Shown here: in pieces, positions 1 to 11,473 of the stretch
Layout: every line of letters begins with the position of its first letter
How positions within the stretch are numbered: the stretch's first letter is position 1
NCBI GenBank assembly: GCA_019649035.1
Contig: BMAT01013936.1
Coordinates: forward strand, 39,489-71,861
Length of the DNA stretch: 32,373 bases
Source: Elysia marginata
Lineage: Eukaryota > Mollusca > Gastropoda > Plakobranchidae
Direction: 5' to 3'
The notes under the pieces: model-generated
Databases searched by the model: none
What the model was told of the DNA's origin: nothing
Seen by the model: the letters and a program-made list of their open reading frames with translations, nothing else
Translations under genes and position numbers: made by a program

Positions 1-14
1 CCCCCCCCCCCCCC
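1..14. repeat. Poly-C run at window edge
   Basis: Fourteen consecutive C bases open the window, followed by ordinary AT-rich intron sequence up to the first acceptor at 173. This is a simple homopolymer whose true length is unknown because it is cut by the edge. Confidence 0.7.
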
Positions 15-173
15 TGCATTAATAGCATTGTTATAAAAAAAAAATTATGAATAATCTCTAAAACTTAAAATTTTCTTGTTTTTTAAATGAGCGGCAGTCA
101 GATATAAAACTAAAGCAGAAGGCAAGTGGAATTGTTCATAAGATCCTTCATACTTGTATCTTTGTAATTCCAG

Positions 174-273
174 GGTGGCATCTATGTGTTCACTCTCCTA
201 GATTGGTTTGTGTCAGCGTTTTGTGTGGTGATCACTTCTCTCATAGAGTGTGCTGTCATCGGATGGATCTATG
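174..273 (+). CDS. SLC6 exon encoding TM10
   Basis: The acceptor TTCCAG ends at 173 and the donor GTACTG starts at 274. The exon opens in phase 0 with GGT GGC ATC TAT and ends one base into a glycine codon. It encodes TM10 and the WIYG turn. The open frame running on to 437 is intron read-through. Confidence 0.88.
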
Positions 274-3200
274 GTACTGTTCCAAGTTTTGCTGTACATT
301 TACTCACATGTATTTCAGTTCTTACAAATAAAATCAACAAATTTTTAATAGTCTCACCTAACCACCTAACACTTTTTTTTAAAGATTTAATTGAAACATA
401 CAAAGATGTAAATTTTGATTGCTTTCTCCTGAGATAAATCACTTGAAAGTTTTTAAAAATAAAAAAGAGTTGCCTTTCAGATCTCAGAAACCTTCAATAT
501 TCTCTGAATCTTCCTCAGCTTTACATTTGTATGAGTTATATCTTTAATTTATACAATAAATTAAATACGATTTTTTCAACTATTTGTATGAAAAACTTAA
601 TATAAAGATATGCCTTCTAACTAAATCATTATTTCTTTCAAGCTTGGAATTGTTTTTTTTCCATTTACTGCAATGAATTCATAGTAATCTTGCACACATT
701 TCAGTCTGTTGGTATCTTTGTAAGGCTTATTTTCATAGTTAATTGTATAGTATTGTGAGTTTTAGGTGGAATTAATGTTAGCCCTTATTTGTTGTTTACC
801 TGTATTGCACTCTTTACTTTAGCACATTTTAAGCTAAGGCAAAGAAAACCTGCAATAAATCTATCCCTTTTACTTTGGTTGGCTGAAGGTGAGCTGAAAA
901 ACAGTGGCATCTGATGGCAAAAAATTTGGCTTATTAATGTAAAGAAATGGGATAAAAAAAATTAGACTTAATGCTGCAGTTTTCAATTTTGACCATCGTA
1001 AGATATTATGTAAATGAAAATATGAACATACTTTGAATTGATCACCTTCAAAGCTATCTTTGAAATATCCGAGATGAGATTAGAATAACATATCTTTTGA
1101 CAACTTGTACTTCTCAGAAACATATAACAAAATAGGGATACAACTTTTTATTTAGAATTTGCTTTATCAAATGAACACATTTGATATCACATCCAGTTTA
1201 TTTTGACTGGAAGCAAAACGTCACTTGTTTTAACAGCTCACAACAAATCATAATAAATGTTCTTCTCTACACCAGGCATCGACCGCTTCAGCGATGACAT
1301 CCAGATGATGATGGGCCAACGACCCGGCATTCTGATGAGACTTTGCTGGACTGTGATAACACCATGTATAATGCTGGTACAACATTTGTCCAGTTTGTCT
1401 GGTTTTAGATGTAGATATATACTTCTGAAATAGTTGCTCAAACAGCTTCAAAACTAGATTTAGGCAACAACAACAACAAAAAAAAATTCAAATAAAATTA
1501 GTTCAGCAAGAGCTGAAGTACACTTGTGTTCACAATTTGAGTACAAATCACTGTTATTGATTACTTCCATCAATTTAGTTTTTCAAATTTTACAACTTTT
1601 ACTTAAGCCTCCAATTTTGAGGGTTTGGCAAAAAGTCATGAAAAAGGAATGAACTGGCGTATTATATTTTTTTTGTTTTGTTCAAGTAATCATTAAGCCT
1701 ATATATGTGCTGAAAAAATTCTATTAAATAAGTGAAGACTTTCTTGTGGAGAAATTCATGAAAATACATAAAAATTGCCAGGCAGGAACTGTTGTTGATC
1801 TAAAAATAGCAGAGGGGCAAGTGAGTTAATATTGATGGCCTCTTCCAGGATATCTGCTCTGTTTAAATGAAGGGAAGAATTGGATTAGTATCTTGCTCTT
1901 ATTCAATATTTTACAGCTATGTCACCACAGAAACTTGCATGAAATCAGCTGATCAGCAGAAATCTTTCAAATCTGAAACAGAATAGCTGCCGAAATTTTT
2001 TTTTATTAAACAAAACTGTCAAAGCTAGAAGCTTTCTGTTTTTTTTTACATAGTTTAGTTTGATTTTTCCATTTTCTCCTGGTGTTTGACATTTGAAATT
2101 CAAAACTTTTCACACAACTGAATATTTTCCTGTAAGGTCAGACATGTTATATGGTGCAACGTTTTAACAAGGCAGTAAGTAAGCTTTGATAGCCATTTTA
2201 TAAGAATCTTATTTTTGCTGACTCCTAACATAGTAGATTTAGGTTATGCTGTCAAAGTTGCTTCAGTTTGAAGCTATGTAATTCAGTGCCATCCTGAATA
2301 CTTGTTTGACTTGCTTTATCGTAATCTTGCGTTGATACATCAACTTTGTATTCATGTTTAAACTATTTTTGGTAATTTTTAAAGTTTGGTGCGTGTCATT
2401 AATGAGTGAAATTGGAGTAAAAATGTGTCGTATCCAGAGTGGATGAGTCAAAAGTTGGAAATTCTTGTTGTTGACAAGATGCTGTTTCACCGTCTATTAT
2501 TTTCTTGCTTTTGCTATAGTTTTCATGAACAAAAGTTTAAACAATTTTCAGCAATATATTGATTACTTAAATGAATTAAAAATTTTCTTGGCATTTGGAA
2601 GCTTAGAAAATTGGTTTGTTCAAAATAGCAATGTCTTTGAAAATGAAAATTGCAACATCTGACTTATTCACCCTGGACACAAAACAAATGTAATTTGCTT
2701 CTTGATGATCATTTGAATAATGGTTTCCCAAAACTTAGTATTTGCAGTTTGAAAGTTTTATTAGAGAAAATCGAGAAAAACTTCTCTTTATCTTTGTAAA
2801 AATATGCATAATATTTTTACATAGAGAGCCATTCATCAACTTTTGGTTTACAACATGGTATATTCGGAGGTGTAGCTCTGATTTGCAATATACTGAGTTA
2901 TCGAAAACCCCTCATTATTTATGTTTCCACGTTAATTTTTTTACGCAATCATTTGTTTCAGAGCGTCTTCATTTTCTTACTAGTAAAGTATAGTCTTCCA
3001 GTCTATGATGGCTATGTGTTCCCTTTATGGGCCAATGTCATTGGATTCATCATCTCTTTTATCCCGATGGTGCCAATACCTGTGGGAATGATCATAGCTC
3101 TCAGGCAACAGCAGGGATCCTTTTTACAGGTAAATATTAAGATACATTTTGGGAGTCTGCAAGTATTTTCCCCTTTGACTGCTGACATTCTAAGGGGACA

Positions 3201-3983
3201 GGACCACAACTAAGTCATGACTTCCAAATACCTCCCTGCTACCTTTTTTTTTCTTTCTTTATGTCTACTTTGAGAAAACCAACCCAGGAAGTATGAGTTT
3301 CAAGGCCGGTCAGCTAACTAAACTCTTCCAAGGTTAAAGCATTTTTTCTCCTAATATGTAGCAGCTGCTCATTCAATTCAATTAAGTTTATTCAGTCAAT
3401 ACAAAGTCACAAAAATACATGTATTGAAAATAAGTAATGCTCAGTCAGGCTAACAGATTCTAACATAAAAAATATTATACTTTAATAGGTGCACTGTTAA
3501 CCTATTAATATTATAGTTACATTTAATATAATATATAGTAAAGTACTCTACTATAGGTTCTAAGTACACCTATTAAAGAAATGAAATGTTATCTCTCTCT
3601 CTCTTTCGTTTTATAAGATGTTTCTGTGATAAAACAAGTTTGAAATGGCATTTTCTCAATCTCAAGTTCTCATGTTTGACACAAGAGTTCTGATAAAGAG
3701 ATGTTAGATATCTTCAACCAAACGTCTTCCATGTCAATTGCTAGAATACACCGTCACATCTGACAATGTGAACCCCACTCTTCCTCCACAGCGAGTGCGC
3801 TCTAGTCTCACACCAGCGCCTGGGTGGGGTCCCGCAATGAAGAAATACTCTGCCCTCTACAGGGAGCGTCAACAGCAATACAAAAATCAGCCGCATTGGT
3901 TTCGTCTCTTTATTGACAATATGAGATCAAAACTTACTCAAACAAATAGGGTCACAGAACGAGTCGACACATACAACAGTTGA
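174..3983 (+). CDS. SLC6-family sodium/chloride-dependent transporter, 3' half (four exons, 5' end outside window)
   Basis: Four exons at 174-273, 1276-1376, 2962-3129 and 3792-3983 join in phase (0, 1, 0, 0) into 186 residues plus a TGA stop. The protein reads from GGIYVFTLLDWFVSAF, typical of TM10 in sodium-coupled neurotransmitter transporters, through WIYGIDRFSDDI and the TM11 start LCWTVITPCIML to TM12 (PLWANVIGFIISFIPMVPIP) and a cytoplasmic tail with the family motif PGWGPAM. Members import glycine, proline, GABA, monoamines or other amino acids across the plasma membrane using sodium and chloride gradients. The RFSDDIQMM loop and the tail resemble glycine and neutral amino-acid transporters, but the substrate-site helices TM1, TM3, TM6 and TM8 are not in the window, so the substrate cannot be called. 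All introns are GT-AG. Full family members have about 600 residues and 12 helices, so roughly the last third is present. No breaks are seen, so the gene looks functional. Confidence 0.9.
274..1275 (+). other. SLC6 intron (1002 bp)
   Basis: GT-AG intron between the TM10 exon and the next one. It is AT-rich, with no recognisable coding sequence or transposon. Confidence 0.8.
1276..1376 (+). CDS. SLC6 exon encoding the TM10-TM11 loop and start of TM11
   Basis: The acceptor CACCAG ends at 1275 and the donor GTACAA starts at 1377. The first two bases complete a glycine, followed by IDRFSDDIQMMMGQRPG and then LCWTVITPCIML. Each exon edge matches the phase of its neighbour. The SDDI motif is common to SLC6 proteins just after TM10. 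Confidence 0.87.
1377..2961 (+). other. SLC6 intron (1585 bp)
   Basis: GT-AG intron. The short open frames inside it have no recognisable motifs, and nothing else stands out. Confidence 0.8.
2962..3129 (+). CDS. SLC6 exon encoding the rest of TM11 and TM12
   Basis: The acceptor GTTTCAG ends at 2961 and the donor GTAAAT starts at 3130. The exon has 56 whole codons. It encodes the end of TM11 (SVFIFLLVKYSLPVY), the short outer loop with YVFPLWA, TM12, and the basic ALRQQQGSFLQ that begins the cytoplasmic tail. Confidence 0.9.
3130..3791 (+). other. SLC6 last intron (662 bp) with repeat debris
   Basis: GT-AG intron. It contains ATTCAATTCAATTAAG near 3372, which read on the - strand resembles the AATTG-repeat tails of some LINEs. 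It also holds a palindromic element at 3480-3578 and a short (TC)n tract near 3591-3606. Confidence 0.7.
3480..3578. repeat. 99-bp imperfect palindrome, possible small foldback MITE
   Basis: The left end CTTTAATAGGTGCACT is matched in inverse by AGTACACCTATTAAAG at the right end. A second inner match (AACCTAT against ATAGGTT) follows at the same spacing, so most of the 99 bp can fold on itself. No clear target-site duplication is visible. It could be an ancient MITE or a chance AT-rich palindrome, but the non-AT GGTG/CACC ends argue for a real element. Confidence 0.4.
3792..3983 (+). CDS. SLC6 terminal coding exon (cytoplasmic tail)
   Basis: The chosen acceptor is the pyrimidine-rich CTTCCTCCACAG ending at 3791. 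It joins SFLQ in phase to RVRSSLTPAPGWGPAM, which follows the family pattern LLQRL...W-G-P-A. The frame is open further upstream, but the only nearby upstream AG (CTAG, ending 3744) would give the wrong phase and an early stop. The tail is about 63 residues, basic and polar (YRERQQQYKNQPHWFRLF), and ends at TGA 3981-3983. It shows no clear C-terminal PDZ ligand. Confidence 0.87.
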   Translation, partial: RVRSSLTPAPGWGPAMKKYSALYRERQQQYKNQPHWFRLFIDNMRSKLTQTNRVTERVDTYNS

Positions 3984-4950
3984 TGACTGTTCGAGCAAGA
4001 GAGATTATAGCTCAATGTTTATCATACAAAAGAATGTTTTGAAAACATGGCAAGAGAGCGTGTAAGAAAGAAAGAATTACAGAATGGACAATCGTGTCAA
4101 CTGTGTTCAGTATAAATGTAAGGTTGCTATTCTTATCGTTGTGTAGAACTTTATAGAATTAAATGTTTTAGAGACTCAATTTTGAGAAAAGAGTAGCTGC
4201 ACAGGTTCGTAAAAGTTTTTTCTGGGTAGCAGAGGTTTGAGTTGTGTCTAAACATTGTCTTCAAAAGCAATTTTAAAAACACACAGAACTGGCAATAGGC
4301 GTGTAACATCAGAGGATCTCCAGCTAACTAGGAGAACTGAATTATAAAACAACTTTCATAATGGGTACCAGCCTACAAAATTTCAAGAACTTGGCTTTGT
4401 TCAGTACAATATTATTATAAAAAGAAACAAATTAAAAAAAAAATGTGAAATGTTAGCATTTTATTTATTGTGTTGTCTAGATTCAAACTAAAAGTGGAAT
4501 GTTGCAAATGTTTTTTCTACTTTAAGCTTGATGTTAATATGTGTTTAGTTTTTTTTCTCTTATATTTATAAAAAAACAGTAAAAAAGACCACGAAAGTTG
4601 TCGTAATACCATAGTATTATATCCAATTAGGAACATAACAATACCCATTGCTGTTGTCTATCTTCAGGCAACTCGAAATTCAAAGAAGCAAAAACAGGAA
4701 GGAAAGTACTCAAATGGAAGCAAAATATGTAAACATTAAAAAAAATATGGTTTTGATAAAAAAAGGATGAGCTGAATTTGTGGTTGTTGCTGGAAGTAAC
4801 GAATAGTGAGTTGATGGGACCAACCTTAACCCACCCGATCAATGCATAGTCAGTTGATGCGATCTTTAAAGAGTTTAAACACTTGCAACTGTAATAGTGA
4901 GAAAATGATAGGTATCTCCCTCAGTACTCAATCAGAAAAGAATCTCAGCC
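3984..4950 (+). other. SLC6 3' UTR and downstream DNA
   Basis: No recognisable gene follows the TGA. An ATTAAA hexamer at 4158-4163, about 175 bp after the stop, is a possible variant poly(A) signal. I see no canonical AATAAA in this stretch, so the transcript end is uncertain. Confidence 0.4.
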
Positions 4951-4958
4951 AGCATGGT

Positions 4959-5050
4959 AAATCTTAGTCCCTCTCAAGATGTCCTACCATGAAGACATGT
5001 TTCAAGCTCTAGAATAGACTGGTGTATGACACCACAGATTGACACTCTAA
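4959..5050 (+). repeat. Unnamed dispersed repeat, copy 1
   Basis: This stretch is collinear with 10924-11020: CTTAGTCCCTC, then AAGATGTCCTAC, ATGAAG, ACATGTTTCAA and ACTGGTGT...ACACCA occur in the same order and spacing. It includes a dyad TGGTGT-ATG-ACACCA at 5020-5034. The class is unknown. Confidence 0.55.
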
Positions 5051-5059
5051 AGGGCACTT

Positions 5060-6600
5060 TCTTCACAGAAAAAACTAAAAAATTAAGCAAATCTGCCAGT
5101 TTGAAAGCTCTAATCTCAGAGATTTCTATTTCTTTTTGTTTATCTTCTAAGAGAAAATTAGGGAAAGATTTTCTGCAGCAATTAGAATTTCACAAAGTTG
5201 GTTCACATGTAAAATACTTTTCATCATAAAAAGTGCTATCCCCAAAAAATTTAAAAAAAAAGCCAAAAAAAGAGAAACAAACTGTATCTAAAAATGATTA
5301 GATAACAATACAGATACGTAGGATGAGGGAACGTTTTATTAATCCACCAGCTGTACTGTGGTTCTATACCATATTCCCAGTACAATAGCTGAATGTGTCT
5401 GCACTGCAGATGTGTGTGTATGCTGTGTGTAGGCCTACTATAGGCTGGAGTATTAGCGGAGTTGCTTGTATAAGTGCTATTTCAGTAGGCCTAACTTTGT
5501 GATGCAGTAAATTTTTACACCTAATGTACTTTAATCAAGACCTGTTCTCTATCATGCCAGTTTGAGAGAAATATATGAAACAAATTAGAGCTGTGTGTGC
5601 ATTTTATGTTGCCCTTTACTCAGGCATTGCTTCCGCTTTTGGTTTTTGTAAGCAAGTTGCATATTTATCTAAAACAACCACAGTTATGGCTCAACTTTTT
5701 AAAAATCAGATACATGAATTTTTGCAGAACCTAAGCAGGAAAGGCTAGAGACTAGAATACTCACAAAAGAAACACATATGGAAAAGATAAAAGACAAGGA
5801 TTTCTATGGGCCAACATAAAGTAGCAAAGTTGTCAATTTAAATGTTTTCAATTGGTCAAATCTTTCAAATTTTTTAGGCATACAGTTCAGTTTGGATATT
5901 TTTAGGCTAGGGGAAACAAAACTTAACTTCCAATTGTTTAAAATTTGAATTGTACTTTTGAAAAAAAATTAAATATATTTTAATTTGAGCAAATTTTGAA
6001 ACTATCCAGGTTGAATAATATATGGACTTGACTATAATCGCTTTTGTTTTATTTGTTGTTTCTAAAATCTTCTCTTGCACAGCTTCAAAAAAATTATCTC
6101 TTTTTGTATAGTTTCGATCTTTTTTTGTTACGTAACTATTGTACATTTTTATGGTGCCATTTTATATGAAAGTCTGAGATTTTTCCAATGCAAACCTGTA
6201 AGAGTGCTGATCAGTGGATACCAAAGCCACAAACAGATTATACAAACTAAGTTTGGCTTCATTATGAAGAAAAGGCAAATGTTTTATTCTTGACACTTAG
6301 CAGAGTCAGGAAATAGAAGGCCTGAGCTTGCTGTGAACAATCATTAAAAAGGTTTTCTTGTTTTGTGACATTTTGAAAACTTCAGCCAGTGTATGCTGTT
6401 CTGTCAATAGATTGAATTTTCATTTTATTGTAACCTTGCAGGAGGGCAGGGCAATAATCCTTCTTCTATCAATGTTAACACCCTCATACCAGTTGCATAT
6501 GTTGAGATGTCGAGGGTTTCATATCAGCAGTTGGCCTTCATCATCCTGCAGTCACCTTCTGACCTGATACATCGCGCCCTGCGACAAAAATATATATATA
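5060..6600. other. Gene-free AT-rich stretch
   Basis: No protein similarity, splice-framed exon or repeat family is recognised here. The open frames are short and low in complexity. Confidence 0.6.
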
Positions 6601-6614
6601 AAAAACATATCCGT

Positions 6615-6688
6615 ACTGGCTGATCTCGACAAACAGTACTTTAGACCACTGGCTGATCTCGACAAATAGTACTTTAGAGCACTGGCTG
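6615..6688. repeat. 33-bp tandem duplication (2.2 copies)
   Basis: The unit ACTGGCTGATCTCGACAAAC plus AGTACTTTAGACC occurs at 6615-6647 and again, with two changes, at 6648-6680. It is followed by a partial third copy (ACTGGCTG). This is a local tandem duplication. Confidence 0.8.
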
Positions 6689-6699
6689 TGAGAACTGTC

Positions 6700-9600
6700 C
6701 CAAGTGTGGGGTGTCTGTCTATCTACTGTCTAGACACTGGGATGCTTGATCAGGGAAAGTTGACCTGAAAAGCTACTGGTGGCAGGGACCTAAGGCCACC
6801 TCAATTGACGATTGTTTCTCATATTATCTCAGTCAACGATCGAGATCTCAGAATTTTGGTATCATGTTAACATTCAAGGTATCGGCCTCCAAGTGAAAAG
6901 ATTGAGGAAATGGATATGTCGACATTTGCGTCCCTGGCACTACGTTGAATTATATGTATAAATATATACAGCCTATATGTGTGTTTAATCTGGTACTCCT
7001 CTCTAAAAACTTCTGAGATTATGCATACTAAATACATTTTTTTTCCTGATGTGCCATTCTGTAGAAATAAATGTTAAACTTGCTATTTTGCATAGTTATA
7101 GCGATGAAAATATGTCTACATGTCTTTTTTAATTGTCTCCAAAATAGGCCCACATACTATTGTGTTTGATATTCTTCTTGAGTGAGCAGTCATGTAAAAA
7201 AAAAATCACTAGTGTGAGAGTGCAAATAATCCGGAATCAGAATCAAATGGTTCAGAGCCCATCTGGAAAAAATGGCTGTCACAACGTTGACACTTCAAGG
7301 TGCTGGTATTATGAACTATAATATTCTTTATCAAGTCACTTTTATTAAAAAAAATTTATTTGAAATTATATTTACAGTTTTTTAAGTGATAGGGTTCATT
7401 TTTAATTTAAATAATGAAGAAAAAAAAGTCTTCACTTTCAAATGTTGTGATTTATTTTCTCTCAGATGTTTCCTTCTACTCATATTGAGTATTTGATGTT
7501 ACACAGAATTAGCATTTTTTTTCAATTCTATGTTGAAATCACAAGTTATATGTTTTAGATGAAACGAAATTATTCCAAAATAATTTACAGGTATTTCTGA
7601 ATGGAACAATTTTTTTTTTACTCTCATACTCTCGCCATAACTAAGGCTTAGTAACTTGTTGAAGAACACCTGTCTTTGAAAAAGTAGGGTTTTCTTTAAA
7701 CACATGCCTCAGTTTGTAGAGTTGCAGGTCATTTTAAGGCCTCATGCAACTGTAACCCAGCTCTTTTTGCACGTCATTGTCTTGCACTAAAATACCCCTC
7801 CTCCCCTCCACCCCCCCCTCTTTGTCTCCATTCCCTTTCTGCTTCTGCCTTTATGTCTCTCTCTCGTCTTCTTCTCCTTTGTTCTTTTTCCCTATGGCCT
7901 GGAAAGTCATCAGCCTGTACTCTAGCAGATCAACCTTTATATTTTTCTATGACCGTCCCTGTCTAAATCTCTCAAATTGCATGCTCAAAAAATGTTTTTT
8001 TTTATGCATTACCCGATATGACTATGAGTGTCTAGAAATAAGGCAAAACATACAATGTATTGACTATTTTTTTATACAGCTGTATCATTTAGAAGCAATG
8101 TTTATATACCCCAGTCTTGCCTAGCAACGAGAGTTCAAGATGAGCATGATTGTCTTATGTGCAGTAAATCTGATAACTGGAAAAACATTTTCCCTGTGTG
8201 GTTTGCTTGGTTTGTGTGTGAGTGTTTTTTTTTTGTAGTTTTAGTTGCTGCTGTAACAAGTTTTGTGATTTTTTTCTTTATACAATCAAATGCTAAATGT
8301 TATGTCTATTGCTTTTCAAATTGCTATTTGTGTCATATTATTTTCAGTTTAAAACTAGACATGAAATACCTGCATTGACTTCAGTTCTGATTTACCTTTG
8401 CTGCCCATTCTACAAACCCTGGCCATTAAGTTTTTTGTTGTTTTATTTCAGTTCTTGTAAACAAACTTTTTTCAGTGTCTTTACACAGGGACGTAAATCT
8501 TTTAGATTTTTTGCTGATTTCAGCCTTTTTCTGAATATAGGGTTTCAGCTAATTTTTGTTTATTGCGGTTTTAAATAAATTAAAAAGAAAGCGTGGAATT
8601 CAGCACCAATCTGCTGAGAAGTGCAAGGGACATTACTCACGCTATTGTAGGCTGCAACAATTAACCTTCTCCCAGACTAACCTGAGCCTTCCTTCTATTT
8701 ATAACCTAGTCCTGTTTTAGTTTTGAGTCTGACTATTAATTGCTTAGTCTGTCTTCGGCTAGGCCATTGATATAGTTTCACAGTGGAATTTCAGCTGTGC
8801 TGAGTCTTCTTTAATTCTTGTAATTCACCTTCCCATAAAACAGCTTAGATCTAGGTTGGTTATGGGCTCTATATCTAGTATAGACTAAGAATCTAGATAG
8901 ATCTATCTAGTTCTATAGGCAGTCAGACTTAGGTATCTCTGCTGCCACTTCAAATGAAGCTGTATGCATTGGCTAGATATCTGCAGAGAATTTTTTAAAA
9001 ATATAAAAAAACTTTTGTAAACATTCAGGATGATACCAGTAGATGGAAACATTAACTTTCACAAAAGTTATTCGGTTTTTCACACTTTTTAAATTGGGTC
9101 CAGCTCTTTTTCCTTGGCAGGAAATTTGTGTTTTATTTGAAGCCTGTATCTGGATGATAAAATAAAAAAGTTCTTAAAAAAAAACCAAACGAATAGTAGG
9201 TTCATTAAATTATAAAAAAATGAAATGTTTTGTACCTATTGCAAAACTAGCATACATGTCTGACTTTAGAGGGGTTTGATGGCTTGTTAAATTGTCATAC
9301 TTATTGTAAAAAAGAGTCTTGCACCATGTTCAGCTTTATTTTTCATCAGTCATTTACAATCTGTTTACATTTTCTTTGTCACTTAATATTTCCGCTTTGT
9401 TCCACTAGTCTGATACGTTTCTGTTTATTTAGTAATATGCATTGGGTATTTTAGTCTTCCAGTGCCCAGTTGCTACCCATACCGTAAAAAAAATAATCAT
9501 TTGATGAAATTTAAGCTAAATAAAAGTGACCTTCAAAAAAGTATTTAAAAAAAAATTCTCTGCATGCGAGATGTTAAAGAAATGCAGCGGAATCTAGTCA
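6700..9600. other. Gene-free stretch
   Basis: Pyrimidine-rich tracts occur around 7795-7895 and poly-T-rich segments around 8220-8460. The open frames here are hydrophobic only because of poly-T and have no family motifs. A possible AATAAA at 8574-8579 is not tied to any gene. Confidence 0.55.
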
Positions 9601-9613
9601 GGCCACTATTCGT

Positions 9614-9891
9614 GTGGCGTTGTGGTCTAGTGGTAGACGCTCGGCTTTTGGATCAAGAGGGTAGGGGTCTGAGACCTGCTTTTTACACACATTTTTTTGC
9701 CTCACTCATGCGTTAAACAAGTACCCGACTATAGGCAGTGAAAGATCTTGTCAGAATGCTAGAGTGATGCGTTTAACTAGCTGCTCCTATGTGAGTTCAG
9801 AAGGTACTTTGGTTGGGAATTGCCTGTCGGGGAACCCCTGTAAAGAGCTTAGAGCACATCAGTGGATAAGAGCTATATAAAAACGCTCTTT
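9614..9891 (+). repeat. tRNA-derived SINE, copy 1, with target-site duplication
   Basis: The head GTGGCGTTGTGGTCTAGTGG contains a Pol III A box (TGGTCTAGTGG, 9623-9633). The B-box region (GGGTCTGAGACC) is degenerate. The body includes GAGTACCCGAC-type sequence and AGTGAAAGATCTTGTCAG. The tail is TAAGAGCTATATAAAAACGC then TCTTTA. A 9-bp direct repeat ACTATTCGT lies at 9605-9613 and 9892-9900 and precisely brackets the element, as expected for LINE-mediated insertion. Compared with copy 2 it lacks about 35 bp just after the B box. It ends tail to tail with the inverted copy at 10030-10270. Confidence 0.88.
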
Positions 9892-9914
9892 ACTATTCGT
9901 ACAACATGCAAAAT

Positions 9915-9987
9915 ATCACTTTTTTATGACAGTCCCTCATACAGGCAACATGCTCTAAGTATCACCTTTTTATGACAGTCCCTCATA
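9915..9987. repeat. Short tandem duplication between two SINEs
   Basis: ATCACTTTTTTATGACAGTC followed by CCTCATA occurs at 9915-9941 and again at 9961-9987 with one change, a 46-bp period. It fills the gap between two SINEs in opposite orientation. Confidence 0.8.
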
Positions 9988-10029
9988 ATGCTGTGGTTCA
10001 CTTTTAAGCATTAAATGGCCTTGTTAACA

Positions 10030-10270
10030 AGGTTTCCGTGACTGGCCATTACCAACCACATTACCCTCTAAACTCACAGACAAGCAGTAGTTAAAGTGCT
10101 TCCCTCTAGGACGCTGATAAGATCTGTCACTGCCCATAGCTGGGTACTCAATGAACACCTAAAGAAATGTGAGTAATCAGCTTTTCTCATCAACCTGCAG
10201 AACCAGGGGCTGTAACCCAGACCTCAGTATACAAACTGAGTGTCCATATACCACGAAACGATACGCCACC
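10030..10270 (-). repeat. tRNA-derived SINE, diverged copy on - strand
   Basis: Read on the - strand, the head GGTGGCGTATCGTTTCGTGG is followed by a degenerate B box (GGGTTACAGCCC). The family body comes next: GAGTACCCAGCTATGGGCAG, CAGATCTTATCAG and GTGGTTGGTAATGGCC. These match the other two copies in order. The 3' tail is not recognisable beyond about 10030. Its divergence is higher than that of the other two copies, so it is probably older. Confidence 0.75.
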
Positions 10271-10923
10271 TTAAGTGTGAAGTTCTTTTAAAAACTTTTG
10301 TCTTACATCTGCACGTAACACTTTCAGAATTCCCAGTGCAATCTGCAAATAGGCAGCACTTTCAAAGGAAACAACTCATTTTTTAAATCTAGCCATGTGA
10401 CAGNNAACCAGAGAGAGAACTTTTCAAATAGAGATATGTTTTACTGTCGAGGTAGAGAGAGAGGAAACGGTAAGAGTACCGTGCCTTGCACTGTGTGGGC
10501 TTACCTCAGAGTAAGGCCTAAGTTGAAGAGATTTTGATAAGAATATTGAGCATGATTATCATTGGAAAAGAACTTTTACATCATGACATAATTTTAATGA
10601 TATTAAAAGCTTGATTTTGAAAATGTAATTAAGCTTTTTAGACTTAAATTGAAGATTAGGTCTACATCTAGATCGTAGGCTGCATCAAGACCTCCATGTC
10701 TAACTCTAAGAGTAAGAGTCTGACAACTATTACAAATAAAATCTAACTTATTTTTGTTAGGTCTGATTGAAATAAATCTTTACCTGTGTTTTATTTTAAA
10801 GACTCTTAATATTTGACACACTTCCAAATATTCATGTTAGTACATGTAGTTAATAATAGTTCATTAATTGTCATCCTTAGTACTCTGTCTCAAGTAAACC
10901 TTTGCCAGATGGTTAAATTTTAG

Positions 10924-11020
10924 GACTTTTAGTCCCTCAAAAGATGTCCTACAATGAAGTTACATGTTTCAACTTCTATAATTAACAAACTGGTGTTTAA
11001 CACCAAAGTTTAACAATCTA
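10924..11020 (+). repeat. Unnamed dispersed repeat, copy 2
   Basis: Collinear with 4959-5050: TTTAGTCCCTC, AAGATGTCCTAC, ATGAAG, ACATGTTTCAA and CTGGTGTTTAACACCA occur in the same order. The dyad at 10991-11005 (TGGTGTTTAACACCA) corresponds to the dyad of copy 1. Confidence 0.55.
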
Positions 11021-11473
11021 GACATTATGTCCTAATTTAGTATATACTTCTTGCTGATTGATGATTTTAGCCATTTACAAATCGTATTGTCCATGAATGT
11101 CAATATTTTTTTTGAACTGGTCACAACTGAGCTTCGTAATAATTTATAAATTACACAAACAAAGTGTTTGCTTCATTGTATTATAAATCTGTTTTGTTTC
11201 GTTGTATTTACTGTCTCAGTGGTAGCTCTTCTTTATGTTTCCTCTTTTTAGGCCATTTTGCAACAACTTGCATTTGAGAATTTGAGAGTTTGATGCACGA
11301 ATTACCAGTCATTCTTATTTCAGACTTTAAAATAATTATAATATTGAATCTTTGAAGAAATTAAATATCAATTTAAAAACCATCTAGAAAAACGTCTTCA
11401 AATTAACTGACCTATCTTTTACTTCTCATTTATTGATAAACTTCATGGAGGATAATTACAGTGCAATCCTGAT

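Noticed and set aside
6440-6582. Possible small element bounded by GCAGGGC and GCCCTGC
   Set aside because: Only seven bases match in inverse and no second copy or target duplication is visible.
7777-8578. Hydrophobic frames that could be membrane proteins
   Set aside because: Their phenylalanine and leucine come from poly-T and pyrimidine tracts; no family motif, splice context or start context supports them.
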